This document shows, one piece after another, positions 1 to 13,280 of a stretch of 64,000 nucleotides of DNA. The notes beneath the pieces were generated by a model. The model saw only the letters and a list, made by a program, of their open reading frames with translations, had not been told where the DNA came from and ran no database searches. Location of the stretch: the NCBI GenBank assembly GCA_021613335.1, contig JAJTWR010000299.1, forward strand, positions 1,843,501 through 1,907,500, in the 5' to 3' direction. The stretch is from Whitmania pigra. Lineage: Eukaryota > Annelida > Clitellata > Hirudinida > Haemopidae. Every line of letters begins with the position of its first letter. Positions within the stretch are counted from its first letter, which is position 1. The position numbers and the translations under genes were made by a program.

Positions 1-3000
1 GCAATCGCATTTAAACCTTAGTGCAATCCTAAGTGATAATTGCTGTGCTATCAATAACATAAAAATATGAATAATTACCTCGTCAGATGCTACACTGTTA
101 GCTCCAAGCAGAGACCTCCTCATGCGTTCGATGATTTTTTTGTTCTTCTCATTCACAAGTTTTTTATCAAAGAACAATTCCCCAACTAGGTTTCCATTTA
201 TTGTCTGGTTTGTCAAGAAGGACTTGCCTAAAATCCTTGAAGTCTCGACAAATTTCTCAACTTGAGTTCTGCTCCATGGCTGAGGAGGGCTTAAGTTTTT
301 AGGAAACTGAAATAATTTTGCAGAATTTACCAAATCCTCTCTGTTATTCATCAAGTTCTCAAAGGCCTGCAGAGTGAATTTGTTTGGAGGAAGCAATGGA
401 ACATTTCTGGGATGTTCTCTGTTTTGTTCGGAGACTGGCAACTTTAGGGCCTGATGGTTAATTATGAATTGTGGTGAATTGCACATGATCAACGTGTGAA
501 ATAATAACTTTCATTTTCTTGTATATGGTAAATGATGCAACATAAGCTGAAAACTAACATTTTCAAGCAAACCCAGAAACTTTGCTTCAATTTCATTGCT
601 GAATCCTGGTTTTGACTTTTGCTTAGACTTGTATTCATCAAACATTTCTAGAATTGAAAAAGAAAGTTTGTGTTTTAAGAAGTTAAGTAATTTCTCCACA
701 CAAGTTAAAAATTTAAAGTTTTAAACTAAAACTCACTTTTTTTATTGGTTTTGGCAAACAATTCGGAGAGCTCATCATCGACAGCTTTTTCGTGTGGATT
801 TGGTTTTTCTACACAAAAAAAATGATCAATGAAACGGCATTTATTAAAAATTATTCATTTTATTTTTTAATACCTGAACCAGCTTTGCTCCCAGTGAAGG
901 TTTGTTTTTTGCTTGCATTTGCTTTATTCGTACAAGAATTTGCTGCTTCTTTGTCCACTGATTGCTCTGGGGGATTATTTACTTCTTCGTCGGAGCTTGA
1001 ACTAATTTCAATCTCAGAAAGCTCTTCATCTAGCACATAAGATTTGTCAAGTGATCTTTTCCTTAGTGAGTATGACTGTCCAAAAGTAGGAAATTTTAAA
1101 AATTTCATAAAAGTTGAAAAATATAAACAATTTCGAAGCTAAATATTTACAGGTGGATGATCTTCTATGCGACGCTTTTTGTAATTGTTCGGGTGAGGAT
1201 TCGTTGGTATGCGATTAAATGGCCCCTTTGGAGCTTCTAATTCTTGTGAAGTATCTAGAGATAATAATTGAATCGTTATTTAATTAGGTTTTAAGAATTC
1301 AAAACAATAATTCAAATTATAACCTACCTTCACAATTTGCAGTTACTCCATTTTTCTGAGGATCCTGTAAAATCAATTGATAAATCAGATAAAATTAATC
1401 ATAGATCCTCATTAACCATTAACCATTAATAACATTTAACTTACATTTGCTGCTTTTTTCTTCTCCTAAAAACAAAAGAAGAAATTAAATTAAAATCATG
1501 AAATTATTAAAATGAATTTAAGATGAAAGTAGAATATAAATTACCAAATCCTCATAAAGAATAAGTCTTTTGTATCTTATTAATATCTGGTTATCTGAAC
1601 GGTTAGGTAAAAAATCATGAGCTATTTTAGCCCACTGGCCACCTGAAATTGATTTACAAATTGTAATGATGCATTTTAGGAAATTCTATGTAAAGAAACT
1701 ATATATTCAAAAATAATAACATAATTACTCTTGTGCTGTGCCACAAGCATTGAGAACTACAGACCCATTACCACGTGCCACATCCCTAAGAATGCTGCAC
1801 TACAAGAGTGGTTGCAAACACAACTGTTGTGTTTTACCACAGCTTGCAAGAATGCAAATCTTACAATTGCAAAGTAATTTGATGAATAAAAAATATCAAA
1901 TAAATTACCTAATCCATGCAGCTTGACAGCTCTCCAAAGTATATTGTCTTCTTCCCTACTCCAATAACCAGTCTTCAGACATTTGTCTAACGAATTCTTA
2001 TACCTGTTAAATAATGAAAGTATTTAGTAGAATAATCAGTTGCAATATCTAAAGTTGTCCAAGATATTGACTACATCAGCGTATTGGGACTTATCAACAA
2101 AAATAAAATACTTTCAAAGTAGCAAAAACTATCCCTATACCTATCCCTGCATTGAGCACTACTCTTGCCGGGGACATATTTGGAAATCTTCATCCAATTA
2201 CTACCAAACACCTTGTAAGCCTCGCTTAATTTCTGTAAACCAAACATTACAGATTAAATTGATGAACTGACAACATTATGAGAATCAATAAATTATAATG
2301 AAAAAAATACCCGATCCAACTCATGGTCCCATCTGGCTCTGAAGGAGAATCTAGGCTTCAGTTTATTCCATCTGTGCATGCATTCATCAGCAGTCTTTGT
2401 TTTTACACTTTTTGAAACTGAAATAAATAAAAAGCATATTTAACTTGCTCCTTCATAAATTTAACAGAAAAACCAACCTTTCATCCAATTGATCTCAGCA
2501 TTTTTCTTTGACAAAGTGGTCACACTTCTCTCCAAGTTTCTATCTTCCAGAGCTGTCCATTTTCTATAAATAAAAACAAGCAGAAATCATGAAATAATGT
2601 CAATTAGTTCATGCATAATTTGGGTATTAATGATCTTAACACTTACTTCTGGAGGAGAGGATTAAATTTGGTCTGATATCTTTTCAGGCACAAGAAAGCA
2701 CTTCTGCCAGTCTGAAATGATTATAAAGTAATAATTACAATGAACGTAAATTAAAATTTTAAATAAATTGTCATTAAATATCAAGCATAAAACAAGCAAG
2801 ATATAACACATAAGGCACGACGTAATTTTTACCGACCCCTAAATGTTCGGCAATCTTGTCCCAATTTCTGCCTTCAAACTGTTCTGTCAGCTTGACGAGA
2901 TCGTCATCTTCCTCTTGAGTCCATGTTGACTTGTTGATCATGGGATGCGCAACGTTCTTCCAGAAGTTTCTACAATTTTCTGCTGTTCTTTGTTCTTTCA

Positions 3001-4646
3001 TCTGAAAAATGATATGAAATAGAGAAATGTTTTCTCATTGCAAAGTTTAAGCTATTAATTCTTACATCAATTGTAGAAATCTTTAGCCAATCAATTTCAT
3101 TGCTGTCTTCTGGCAATCCATATACAGTGTCTCTAGCATTTCTAAAATAAATAATTATATGTTCAGTGCAAATTATGTAGGTGCCAATTTTCATCAAGAC
3201 AAATAAGGAAAAATTGTTTCTGATTTCAAAGACTCACTTAATTTCAATCATGGCCTTATCAATGGCATTTAAGCTTTGTTCCAACTTCCTTTTTTGTTTA
3301 CTTCCATCAATAGCATCCTCATACTTAGCAGAATCAATTTGCCTCCTGAGATGAAATAGAACATTCGTCACCTTATATTAATATTGATTAAACAATTCTT
3401 AAAACAATCTGAATGTGTAATAAGTGGAATTCATAATTACCTGTTCAGGAGAGGTCGAAGCTTTCTCTGCTGGATGTCACGTTTCACAGATTCCATTAAA
3501 ATGTCATTGTCTTCGATAGTCCCTATTTTTTAAATTACATATTCATTGAATATCAAAACACTTCAATATTATTAAAACAATGAAATACAATTGAATATGA
3601 AAAAACTTACAAGGTTTGGACGGCCTTGTAAAAGCACCAATTTCTTGTGATGCGTTCTTTGCAATTGTGTCAGTGTTCGGCTTTGGATACTGCAAAGAAA
3701 AATATAAATTATCACATCTGCCACAACTTACGAAATTGAATTTACAAATGTAAAAGCAAAAATGATTCTCACTGATCCCTCAAAATCTTTGAAGTATGGC
3801 TTCCCAAAAAGAGTCATTGCTCTCCTCTTAAAAGGTATTTCTGAATCTGCATCATTAGAATTTCTTAACTCAGTCTGCAAGTAACAAGATATGGTATATT
3901 ATATCCTTATTAACAAACCCTGTTGGCACATCTTATGATATGCAGTAAGCACCCTAGAATTTAACCAGCATAACTATTGTTCTTGCAAACTCACCTGCTG
4001 TCGCTTGTTTTGCTCCAAAGCCACCGAGATGACAGCCAAGATTGATCCCACTTGTGACTGATTTTTCCTGTTTGAGGCCAGTGATAATGCAAGTAGATCA
4101 ACTGGTACCTGATAATAAAGAATTTATTGAATTACAGATTTTCTCAAGTTGGATGTTTGAAACAAAAGAAATAACATTGTTTGGAGTCGGCCTATAAATG
4201 TATCAGCCTTTTCAAGTAATAACACCACTACTACAAATATGTATTAAATACTTACAGGAGTTTCTTCATAATTTGTGCTTGAATCTAACTTCAGTGTTGG
4301 TGATAAGATCTTGCTGACAGCTAAAGATAAGGCAAAGTGTATGAATTATATATGGAAATGTTAGTATTTTCAAATTAAATAATTTCAATAAAATCTCAAC
4401 ATGATGGCAACATTAAAAGGTACATAATTGCTTAGACCCAGAATATCAGAAAGTGAAGTCAAATATCAAAAATAAATTACCATTGTCAATTGACTCTCTA
4501 TCACCTAGGTCGAAATCCGCGGGGTTTGAAGAAAAATTGGTAGGGATATCAATAATAAGTGAATTTTCGCCAAATTCAACATCGGCCTGCCTTAGCTTAG
4601 CTATCTCACTATTAATTATATCAATGTCGTTGTTTGGCATTTCCAT
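1..4646 (-). CDS. SNAPC4: SNAPC4-like (SNAP190) Myb-repeat subunit of the snRNA-activating complex, 3' end off the window
   Basis: SNAPC4 is the large DNA-binding subunit of SNAPc, which recognises the proximal sequence element of snRNA promoters in the nucleus. On the minus strand about 20 short exons run from the start (ATG at 4646; 4688 and 4640 are alternatives) past position 1. Several successive Myb-type repeats can be read: STWTQEEDDDLVKL...NWDKIAEHLG (2835-3001, then TGRSAFLCLKRYQ near 2700), a diverged repeat ending INWMK/ADECMHRWNKL (2330-2564), a repeat with SNWMKISKYVPGKSSAQCRDR (about 2145-2235), TGYWSREEDNILWRAV (about 1910-1985), and QWAKIAHDFLPNRSDNQIL (1550-1643). Four or more Myb repeats are the mark of this family. 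The block at 75-480 is open on the minus strand and is taken as C-terminal sequence. A simple c-Myb or CDC5 identity fits less well because of the repeat number. Exon joins in the C-terminal half are not resolved. Confidence 0.82.
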
Positions 4647-4688
4647 TTTGCTATAGTATTTTGTTATAGTAGTTAATATCTGATTCAA

Positions 4689-5534
4689 ATTGAGTTTATG
4701 TTTTCAGTATCCGATCTATGCATTATCAACTACAAAGATCGTGAATTTGGGATAAAACGCATAATTTTTAATTTTAGAGTAATGTTTGTAACATTCGCAA
4801 TGATTGTTTATTTGATTAAATATCTTGTATAAATTACATCTAAAAAAGTAATAATTCATCATCAACGGCGGATTTAGGGGGTCGTGCGTTTTAACTTTCA
4901 AATTAAGATAGGTTCCAACCAACACTGTTGAGAGAATAATGAACCTTTTCTTAGGATACGAAAACTGCCAGTGCAAAGGAATGTTGATCCAATCTGCATC
5001 AACCACAGTCACATTGGAAATGAGAATTTTTTCTTTTTAAAAGTGTAGTACAGTAAAACCCTATGTGGATTTAGCGCGTAGGTTCCGTTAGCCGCTCGCA
5101 AGAGTTTCCAAAACCTTGATATAGAGAAAAATTTTGTCTAAGGACATCAAGAATGGATTTTTCAATAATACAATTTGACCCTAGATTCAAAATATATGAA
5201 AATTTAATACCATCATGACTGAAATGGTTCCAAAATATTTTCATACTTTAAACAAAAAAAGCTGTTTTTTAACAAATTTGCGCAAATAAGTATCTTTGTA
5301 TTTATTTATGTACGCTTATGATGTGGATTTGCTTTCAAAACGTCGGAGAATTATATAGAATTTTCTATCCAGCATGTATTTCCAGCATTCATTAAGCGGC
5401 CAGCAATAAACAAATAAAACATCGAACACTTTTTGTTGTTCATGCACTTATAATATCAAACCGAAGTTTCTAGAAAAGAAATTTGTTAATTATTTGGATT
5501 TTTTATGTCTTTCATCTTACAGAGAAATAAAGCT
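4689..5534. other. Intergenic, upstream of SNAPC4
   Basis: Short AT-rich stretch that should contain the SNAPC4 promoter. A run starting cagtaaaaccctatgtgg at about 5050 resembles the start of a pogo/Tigger-type inverted repeat, but no partner end was found. No gene is supported. Confidence 0.5.
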
Positions 5535-5700
5535 TTTCATATTTTACATGTTATATATTTTGGGTGTCGTATTTTAGTGTTTTAATATTTTGAGCTCCTT
5601 GAAAAAAGTATTTTGTATTTTAAAATTGTAATTGCTCTTCAAGAGTATTTTAGCGCTTGTTATTTCAAATACTCAATGGCCAGTATTTTGCCCACCTCTG
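5535..5700 (-). mobile_element. Terminal fragment of a hAT-type non-autonomous element
   Basis: Read on the minus strand from 5700, the sequence opens with CAGAGGTGGGCAAAATAC. This is a well-known hAT terminal-repeat start. It is followed by repeated AAAATAC-like units that are typical of such elements. Only this end is clear. The other end and the 8-bp target duplication were not found, so it is treated as a truncated copy. Confidence 0.6.
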
Positions 5701-5873
5701 GTAGCATCACAGAATAGCGGATGGCTCAAGCAGACCAACTTTTATGCCATAGAAGTCAAAAGAGAAACGGTGTTTTTTAATTTCTAATTTGTAATTTCTA
5801 GAAAAAGCTAGATACGATAGTATGATATTACAAAGTTCAACGATTTTAATTTAATTCATTTCAACTTCAAGCA

Positions 5874-6071
5874 AAGATTCCTAAGTTATCGGACCGCATT
5901 GAGTCCAAAACCAATGCCGAAGCTGACATGGTGAATGATAGCGAGGACTCCAGAGAGAGAGATAAAATGATAAATCACATGAACAGGAATTTCAAGAAAG
6001 TTGGGCAGACGGACTCTAAAGCCACTGACAAAAATTTCTGGCCCTTATTTTATTTGAATTTGATAATTTAA
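5874..6071 (+). other. Unrecognised coding-like open stretch, no start codon
   Basis: A frame open for 65 codons with charged, protein-like composition (IPKLSDRIESKTNAEADM early, then RERDKMINHMNRNFKKV). It ends at TAA 6069-6071, and there is an AG just before it (5875-5876). It looks like a stranded exon or a piece of an old retrocopy. No partner exon was seen and the family was not recognised. Confidence 0.25.
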
Positions 6072-6329
6072 AAGCAATATACAAGTTTTAAAACCCATGC
6101 GGACCCCTTAACTCCTCTCGATGTCTCTGTCTAAAGCATATATGCATCTAACAGACAGCCACGTGACTTAAAGAGATATGCATTTGTTTATATAAAATCA
6201 AATTCATAAACTTAACCACTTCTGACACACAGCCTTACCCACCGACAAAATAGAAACGAAATAAATTCGGTTCCTAAGCACAGCGGCCACGGGTCCTATA
6301 CGAATTATAACTTTCCAATAGAGAAAATA

Positions 6330-6515
6330 TTAAAGCATCTGGTGCACATTTAATACATAATAATTTAAATTCAATAAAATCTCATAATTTAAATTTGTCG
6401 TGAGTTGCGTTTTTTCCATTTGACAACGTATAAGTTGCACATAACGCTTCAAGTCCTAAATGGATCCATTTTGATTTTCTTGAGGGGCCCTGTCATCTGA
6501 AGTTAAGCCACTGTT
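6330..6515 (+). repeat. Dispersed repeat family B, copy 1
   Basis: Closely matches 60557-60726 on the same strand. Shared blocks include gcatctggtg[c/t]acattta, tacataataatt and aataaaatctcataat, followed by a looser match through agtcctaaa and gaagtta. The similarity may start further left (about 6230). No coding capacity or target duplication was recognised. Confidence 0.75.
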
Positions 6516-6645
6516 GATTTAACCATCACGGTGCAGTGTGGCGCTAGAGGCCTTCAAGCCTTTCTATAACACTCTGGTTGCCCCTGGACGCCCCTGTGCA
6601 GTCTCATCCATGCCTAAATCCGTACTTGTAGTTACTGCAGAATAT

Positions 6646-7030
<385 letters not shown>

Positions 7031-7828
7031 TTTTTCGTAAGTCCGTTGTTTTTGTTTGTTCACTGATGGTGCTCGCAAGGAAAACAATTCTTTTTGTTTA
7101 ACTTTACCATTTACATTTTTGCCATGTTTTTCATTATTTTGCTTGGCTTCTATAAAGCAGTCTTCTTAGCTTCTTTGAAAACTAGCTAAATTCTGCAGGT
7201 AAAATATGTTCTTACATCAAATATTTTAATATTTAACCGTGATCCTGGTTAAGGCACTTCTTACGACAGAACTCAAATCATACAATTTCAATGGGGAGAT
7301 AACTATTTCCATTTCGCAGCAAATAATTTTATTTTAAATAAGATACTGCATCAAATTGGTCCTAAATAAATTTATATTATTTGAATTATTTTGCTATTTA
7401 GCACGCTTAGAAACACCTAACCTTAAACCCAAAAATAACATGAAAATAAAAATATATTTCAGGATTGAAATAAAACCATAACAATAACCAAAATAGCTTT
7501 TCTTTCCTCTCAGATAGTTAAGTGCCAATTAGAGTCAGAACATTCTGGGATTTGGATGTGTTAGGGACCAGTTGATGAAAGGTACTCAACTGAAACGCAA
7601 TACCAGACCATTTCCATCTTGTTACGAAATGTTATTCATGGAACTAATTGTTTCTGAAATCCATAAGTTCGAAACGTTGCAATTAAAAGGTTTTCCGTGG
7701 AAAATATTTTTTACTTTCTAATTTTCAGAAAATCAAGTTTCCAATTTTCTTCACCAAATTTTGGATTTGTTCGTTTATTTTTAGAATGATTCTTTGGAGA
7801 AGCATAAACTCGTTGAAACTTAATCTGT
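7031..7828. other. Intergenic, nothing recognised
   Basis: AT-rich sequence between two trinucleotide arrays. No exon-like open frame, RNA gene or repeat copy was identified. Confidence 0.5.
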
Positions 7829-8460
<632 letters not shown>

Positions 8461-11400
8461 AAATATACTTTATTAAAATTAAAAAACTTCTTTTTAGTAA
8501 TGTTTAAAAACATTATATACATGTGTTATTTTTACACCTCATTTTATAATATAATTAAACTACATAAATATCCGCAGCTCAAATTATTAATTAATTAAAG
8601 GCTATTCAAATTTATTATATCTCTTAACAAATACTTTTAACATTGATTAATTTGACCAATTTGTTCACAAAGTTCTGATAACGTAACTATCAAGTCATTC
8701 ATTTATTTACCGATTATCGGTTTGCTTTAAAAAGTTAATAAAACATGAGTCAGAAGCGACCTCTCAATTTCTCTGAATCAATGATTTCCAGAGACATGAA
8801 GGAATTTCATTCTATTTACTGCTTAGGAAAGGCATTTAAAGTTTGATTGTTTTCGATAACAAGAATGTGTTTCGAGTCATCCAATCAAAAACTGAATAAT
8901 TACGAATGTTGATAAGAAGAAAGAATAACAAATTGATTCAAATCGATTCAAGCTGTGTACGATCAATCTTGGCTTGAAGTTATCTGCCCCGAATATGATT
9001 CCGCTTAAAAGGCAATAAACAACTATTTTGGCCATCGATCATGCTATTAGATACTTATCTGACCGCATCCAAGAAGTGATCAGAACTTATTTAATTCCTT
9101 CTTCTTCTTCTGTTCCGCCTTCGATGTTTCGATCCCAGGTTGACCGTACGAAGTCGTGTCATCATTCATTGCAAAGTTTATTGCTTGTTGTCACCTAGGA
9201 TGAGGTTCGATAATTGGGCTTCATTTGAAAATACATTAGCAGGCCTGGTCAAATCCCTTCCCAAGAACAATAATTGAGTTCAAAAGCTGGTCTGATAAGG
9301 GCGTATCCAATATTACTTACTTACTTTCAAGGCACTTAATGATTTATTTATAACATAGATAAATAATTTTTAAATTGGCCTCCAATCTCCTAACTCCCTT
9401 ATCAAGCCTTCATTAAGATTGTGCCCAACCAGTCTGGGTACATGTTCTTGATTTTATCATCACATTGAAACTCATCCAAAAGTCTCAAACGAGTTATTGC
9501 ACATTTCTGTTGTCAAAATCAAGCGCATCGGCAGTGTTACATTTTGTTAAACGCAATAAGAAAATGTTCAAATCGTCATACAGACGTATTACGAAGGCGT
9601 GTTGGTAATTAGCTTCAGTGGTTGATACAATCCTCGAAATTAGATTGGATTTCCTTCATTTCTTCCTCGTCTGTTGCTAATAGTTCATGTTTGATCGGTT
9701 AGGGGGCGTGCTCCTCTATGCAAGTGTTTAAACAAGGAACACTTGGCTTGTTGACGTTACGAATGTCAACAGATATAAGCAAATGTTTTTCAATTTGAAC
9801 ATCATCATCATCATCATCATCATCGGCGTCTTCCACGTTTCAGTTATTATTGTTTTTTTTTAGCATCCTTTTCTAAAAATCTTACTCGAGTGTTCGAAAG
9901 TAGCTCTTTAAAGGAGTGGCTACCGTTAAAACTCCTGGCGGCTCAAAATTTATGTTTGCGCACTCGACATCTTGATCAAAAACAAATCTTAATTTTCGTG
10001 GCGATGTGCGATCGCCCGAAGTAGAAATTGATAAATTCCATAAATCAAACAACTGCGTATGCTTTGCTTTTATCTTTCTTTCAAAGCGTCTCGATGAGGA
10101 TTATTTTAACTGCGACGACTTCTATTTAATGTAGAAACGCACTCCCAATGAGCAGTAGTCGAGAGGAAACCTAATTGAAAAACAAAGTTTGTTCGGAGAA
10201 TCGCACGGAATCCGATCGGCGTCGATATGTACCGTTGTTTGCCAAACGGAAAATGCACTCTGTGCGTATTTTTGTAGATAATTAATTTGACGGATCGCCC
10301 TAATAACTTGTCCACAGGCGCTTTTTTCTTTGCGTCTACAATTCAAAGGCACAAATCAAACGAACGAAAGGTGACTTGGTGCAACAGACGTTGAGTTTCA
10401 TCCAGATTAGTTTTAACTATCCATTCATTGGAGATTGTAACGTCGAACAACGTGGAAGAAAATTCATTTCCATGGAATAATTGATGCTGAGAAACTTCAT
10501 GGTTCGTGATAAGCTTGTTGGACGTGTTCGACTTTGAGAATCGAAGACGCATTAGTTATGGTCATGGGAGAGACATTTGAAAAGTGTGTAACAAGGTTTC
10601 ATGTGATGCAAAATACCTTAGCAGGAAATTCGTGTGGCACAACAACTCTCTGCGCAGAGACCAGCACCCGATGACATCCATCTGAATCAATTTTAATTAT
10701 GCAAGCAATCGCATTCTACGTACTTTGAATAAAAAGTTCCACTTTGCGACAGAAATAATTTTAAAAAATACAGTTATAATCTGCACCCGATAAGCTTAAT
10801 GAATTCAATGAGAACATGTGAGCTGCAGAATACCTTGTTTTAGCTACACTTCATAGTGGAATATTTAAAGAATAAAAACTAATCTATTAAAAATTACATC
10901 TAAAATGTGGGAGGTGTCGTTCAAATTGGAAGTATCCAACAAGAATCAATCAAAGCAGCCTGAAGTTTTGAACCAATGGCAGCCTCGGCTTTTCTTAAGA
11001 GCGATTAAGAAGCTAGCAAATGGAAGACTTTCTTCAGCTGAGATCCATCCGAGTTAACTTCAATCCATCTCTTCTTCCCTTCCAAGTCAAATCACCAAGA
11101 AGGTGCTAAAAGTCAAACCGAGAGGAGCATTCTTTAATGTTGCGTCATTTAAAGTGAAAATGTCGCGAGCTACTGATATCCGAATGAATTCTTGCGCGTT
11201 CCTGATAACCGTTGGTGCAAAGGAGGCGTCTGTTAAGTTCCTGTTCAAAATCTTCGTTTATCGGCACATCCATCAAAATCGAATTTTTGATTAGGAGTGA
11301 GAGAACATCTTCGATGCGAGGGGCTAAAAATGATGGTTCTGTTGTCGAGAGATAATTTTAAGTGGAATCTTTACAAGTAGTGGCAATCTGTCACCGGGTT

Positions 11401-11720
11401 CTGGTGTTGCAACGATGCTCTCAGAATTTGACTTCCAACAATGTCTTAATTCGACTCATCGATCATCGATGCGTCTGCGCAGTACACCAATTACTCACTA
11501 TTTAATAAAATGACATCAACTCCTCTCTTTGTAAGCGCACACATCCGATCGAACTACTTTTGCGTTTGGGGTCTTTTGCGGATGAATACTTCGGAGAGAT
11601 AAATGACACAACTCGATTCTTTAGACGAGGGTTTTTAATTGTATCGAGAAGGTCCATTGTTACTTGTGGACAATTAAAACTCTGAAGCAGCATCTGGAAT
11701 GATAAACTCGAAAGATTCAT
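8461..11720. other. Intergenic, upstream region of the DM-domain gene
   Basis: No convincing gene. There is a short (CAT)n run at about 9800-9823. Several 60-75 codon frames at 10.1-11.7 kb overlap on opposite strands and show no family features. The last kilobase should hold the promoter and 5' UTR of the DM-domain gene. Confidence 0.5.
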
Positions 11721-13280
11721 TTGAAAACAGCGCTAATGGAAAATTTGATTTCTGAAAAAAATAGGAAAGTTGATGATTCTAAAATCGTGAACTCGAGTAG
11801 AAACCCTAGATGTGCCCACTGCCGCAACCACGGTGTTCAGACGACGTTGAAAGGACACAAGGCCTACTGTCCTTACAGGAACTGCAACTGTGGTCTTTGT
11901 CAACTCGTCAGAATGCGCCAAAAGGTGGGAAAGTTGGTTCAAATTCAAATTCGAATTTTTATTTTATTTAGCTGATCTCTTATTATTTATTTTCATCAAA
12001 AAAATTCTATTTCAACATAGGTCATGGCAAAAAATGTAGCGCTCAGAAGGCGACAAGAACTAGACAAAATGAAGATGCAAGAAATAATGCAGACCCAGAA
12101 CAATCCTGTGGCAGAATCAAGCGGCTTAACATCCAAGTTGTTGAGTGAAAGAGGTAAGTTCATTGACCAAATTTCAATTTCATAATCAGAATACTTTGTA
12201 AGAGTTAACGAATTCAAGGATTTTCTTTAGTTTAATTCATCTATTTTCATTAATGATTTGTTAACTAAAATCGATAAATATGAAAAAAAATTAAAGTATG
12301 AGTTACGATTTTTGTGCACAGTTTCTCGGAATATTTTGTTGTCCTAAAAATTTTTTGCGCAAAAATCATCATTCAGATGGGGAAAAATCAGAACCGGAAT
12401 CTGAACCATCATCGAGATCAGAGGGGAACCACATCAGCGCACTGGCCCTCATAATACTCAACTTTTATAACAACGATCCAAAAATCGCCATGGATAGCAT
12501 CAAAAAAGGTGAGAAGCAATTGCTTCATTTGAACATCCATGCAAGTACGTCTGTACGTCTTTCAACAGTATGACAGTCTGTTTTTATTTCAACAGTAGCT
12601 TCGGAGCTCAGTTCTCTGATCCACGCAGATCCAGTCACGTCAGATTCCACTCCAAATATCCAACAAGGAGAAGTAAATAGTTTTGTGGAATTTGTAAAAA
12701 TTTCGATGACATTGCGATGTTCTTAATTCAGACCGATCATTTCAACTGTGACCTGGAAAGAACTCCGTCAACGACGCCTAACGGAATGTTTTCTCCGGGA
12801 GTATCAAGTTCGTTCACTCCGAATTCAAAGAAGGTAATACTCCCAGCCACACCCTCTATGTATCTGTCTCCCTTTCATCCGTTCGCCCTGAAAACTTACC
12901 GCTCTGCGCTTGCTCAGGGTCCAATCGTTAACCCCACGACTCGCAGAGCCGATCCTGACATTGAGACAATCGTTCACAGTGAATCGAAGGTTGATTCACA
13001 GGCATCTCTCATCAGCGACTCTCCTTTCTCCATCAAGAGTCTGACGTCAGAACCGACCAAATCCAAGACAACTATAAAGTCTAACCAAGTCGAACTAGCA
13101 TCATCCGCTGCTCCATTTTTCGGCATGCCAAGTCATTTGAGAGGCGTCGGCACATTTGCATTCCACCAACCTCAGCAGCCATTTGCTTGCGTTCCATTTC
13201 CATCGTTCCACGGTCTCCCGCCGTCGATTTGGTCTAAAAATTGGTATAGACGAGACCCAAATGTTGACCTTTTCCAATAG
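11721..13280 (+). CDS. DM-domain (DMRT/Doublesex family) transcription factor
   Basis: Five exons close exactly in frame: 11721-11924, 12021-12153, 12377-12508, 12596-12672 and 12732-13280, giving about 364 residues. The DM domain spans the exon 1/2 junction (about residues 28-80). It has the intertwined zinc-site pattern CAHCRNHG, KGHKAYC and CNCGLC, then the recognition helix VMAKNVALRRRQ. DM proteins bind the DNA minor groove and usually act in sexual or gonadal differentiation or neural patterning. C-terminal to this are an acidic Ser/Glu stretch and a short helix-like segment (ISALALIILNFYNNDPKIAM). The last exon is Ser/Thr/Pro-rich and ends near NWYRRDPNVDLFQ. Neither a clear DMA domain nor a clear Doublesex dimerisation domain was recognised, so the subfamily is left open. 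Met 11733 or 11739 could also be the start. Confidence 0.92.

Noticed and set aside
5041..5150. pogo/Tigger-like inverted repeat (cagtaaaacc...)
   Set aside because: Only one short end; no partner or TA duplication found.
10106..10552. Cluster of minus-strand frames upstream of the DM-domain gene
   Set aside because: Two frames overlap each other and neither shows a domain.
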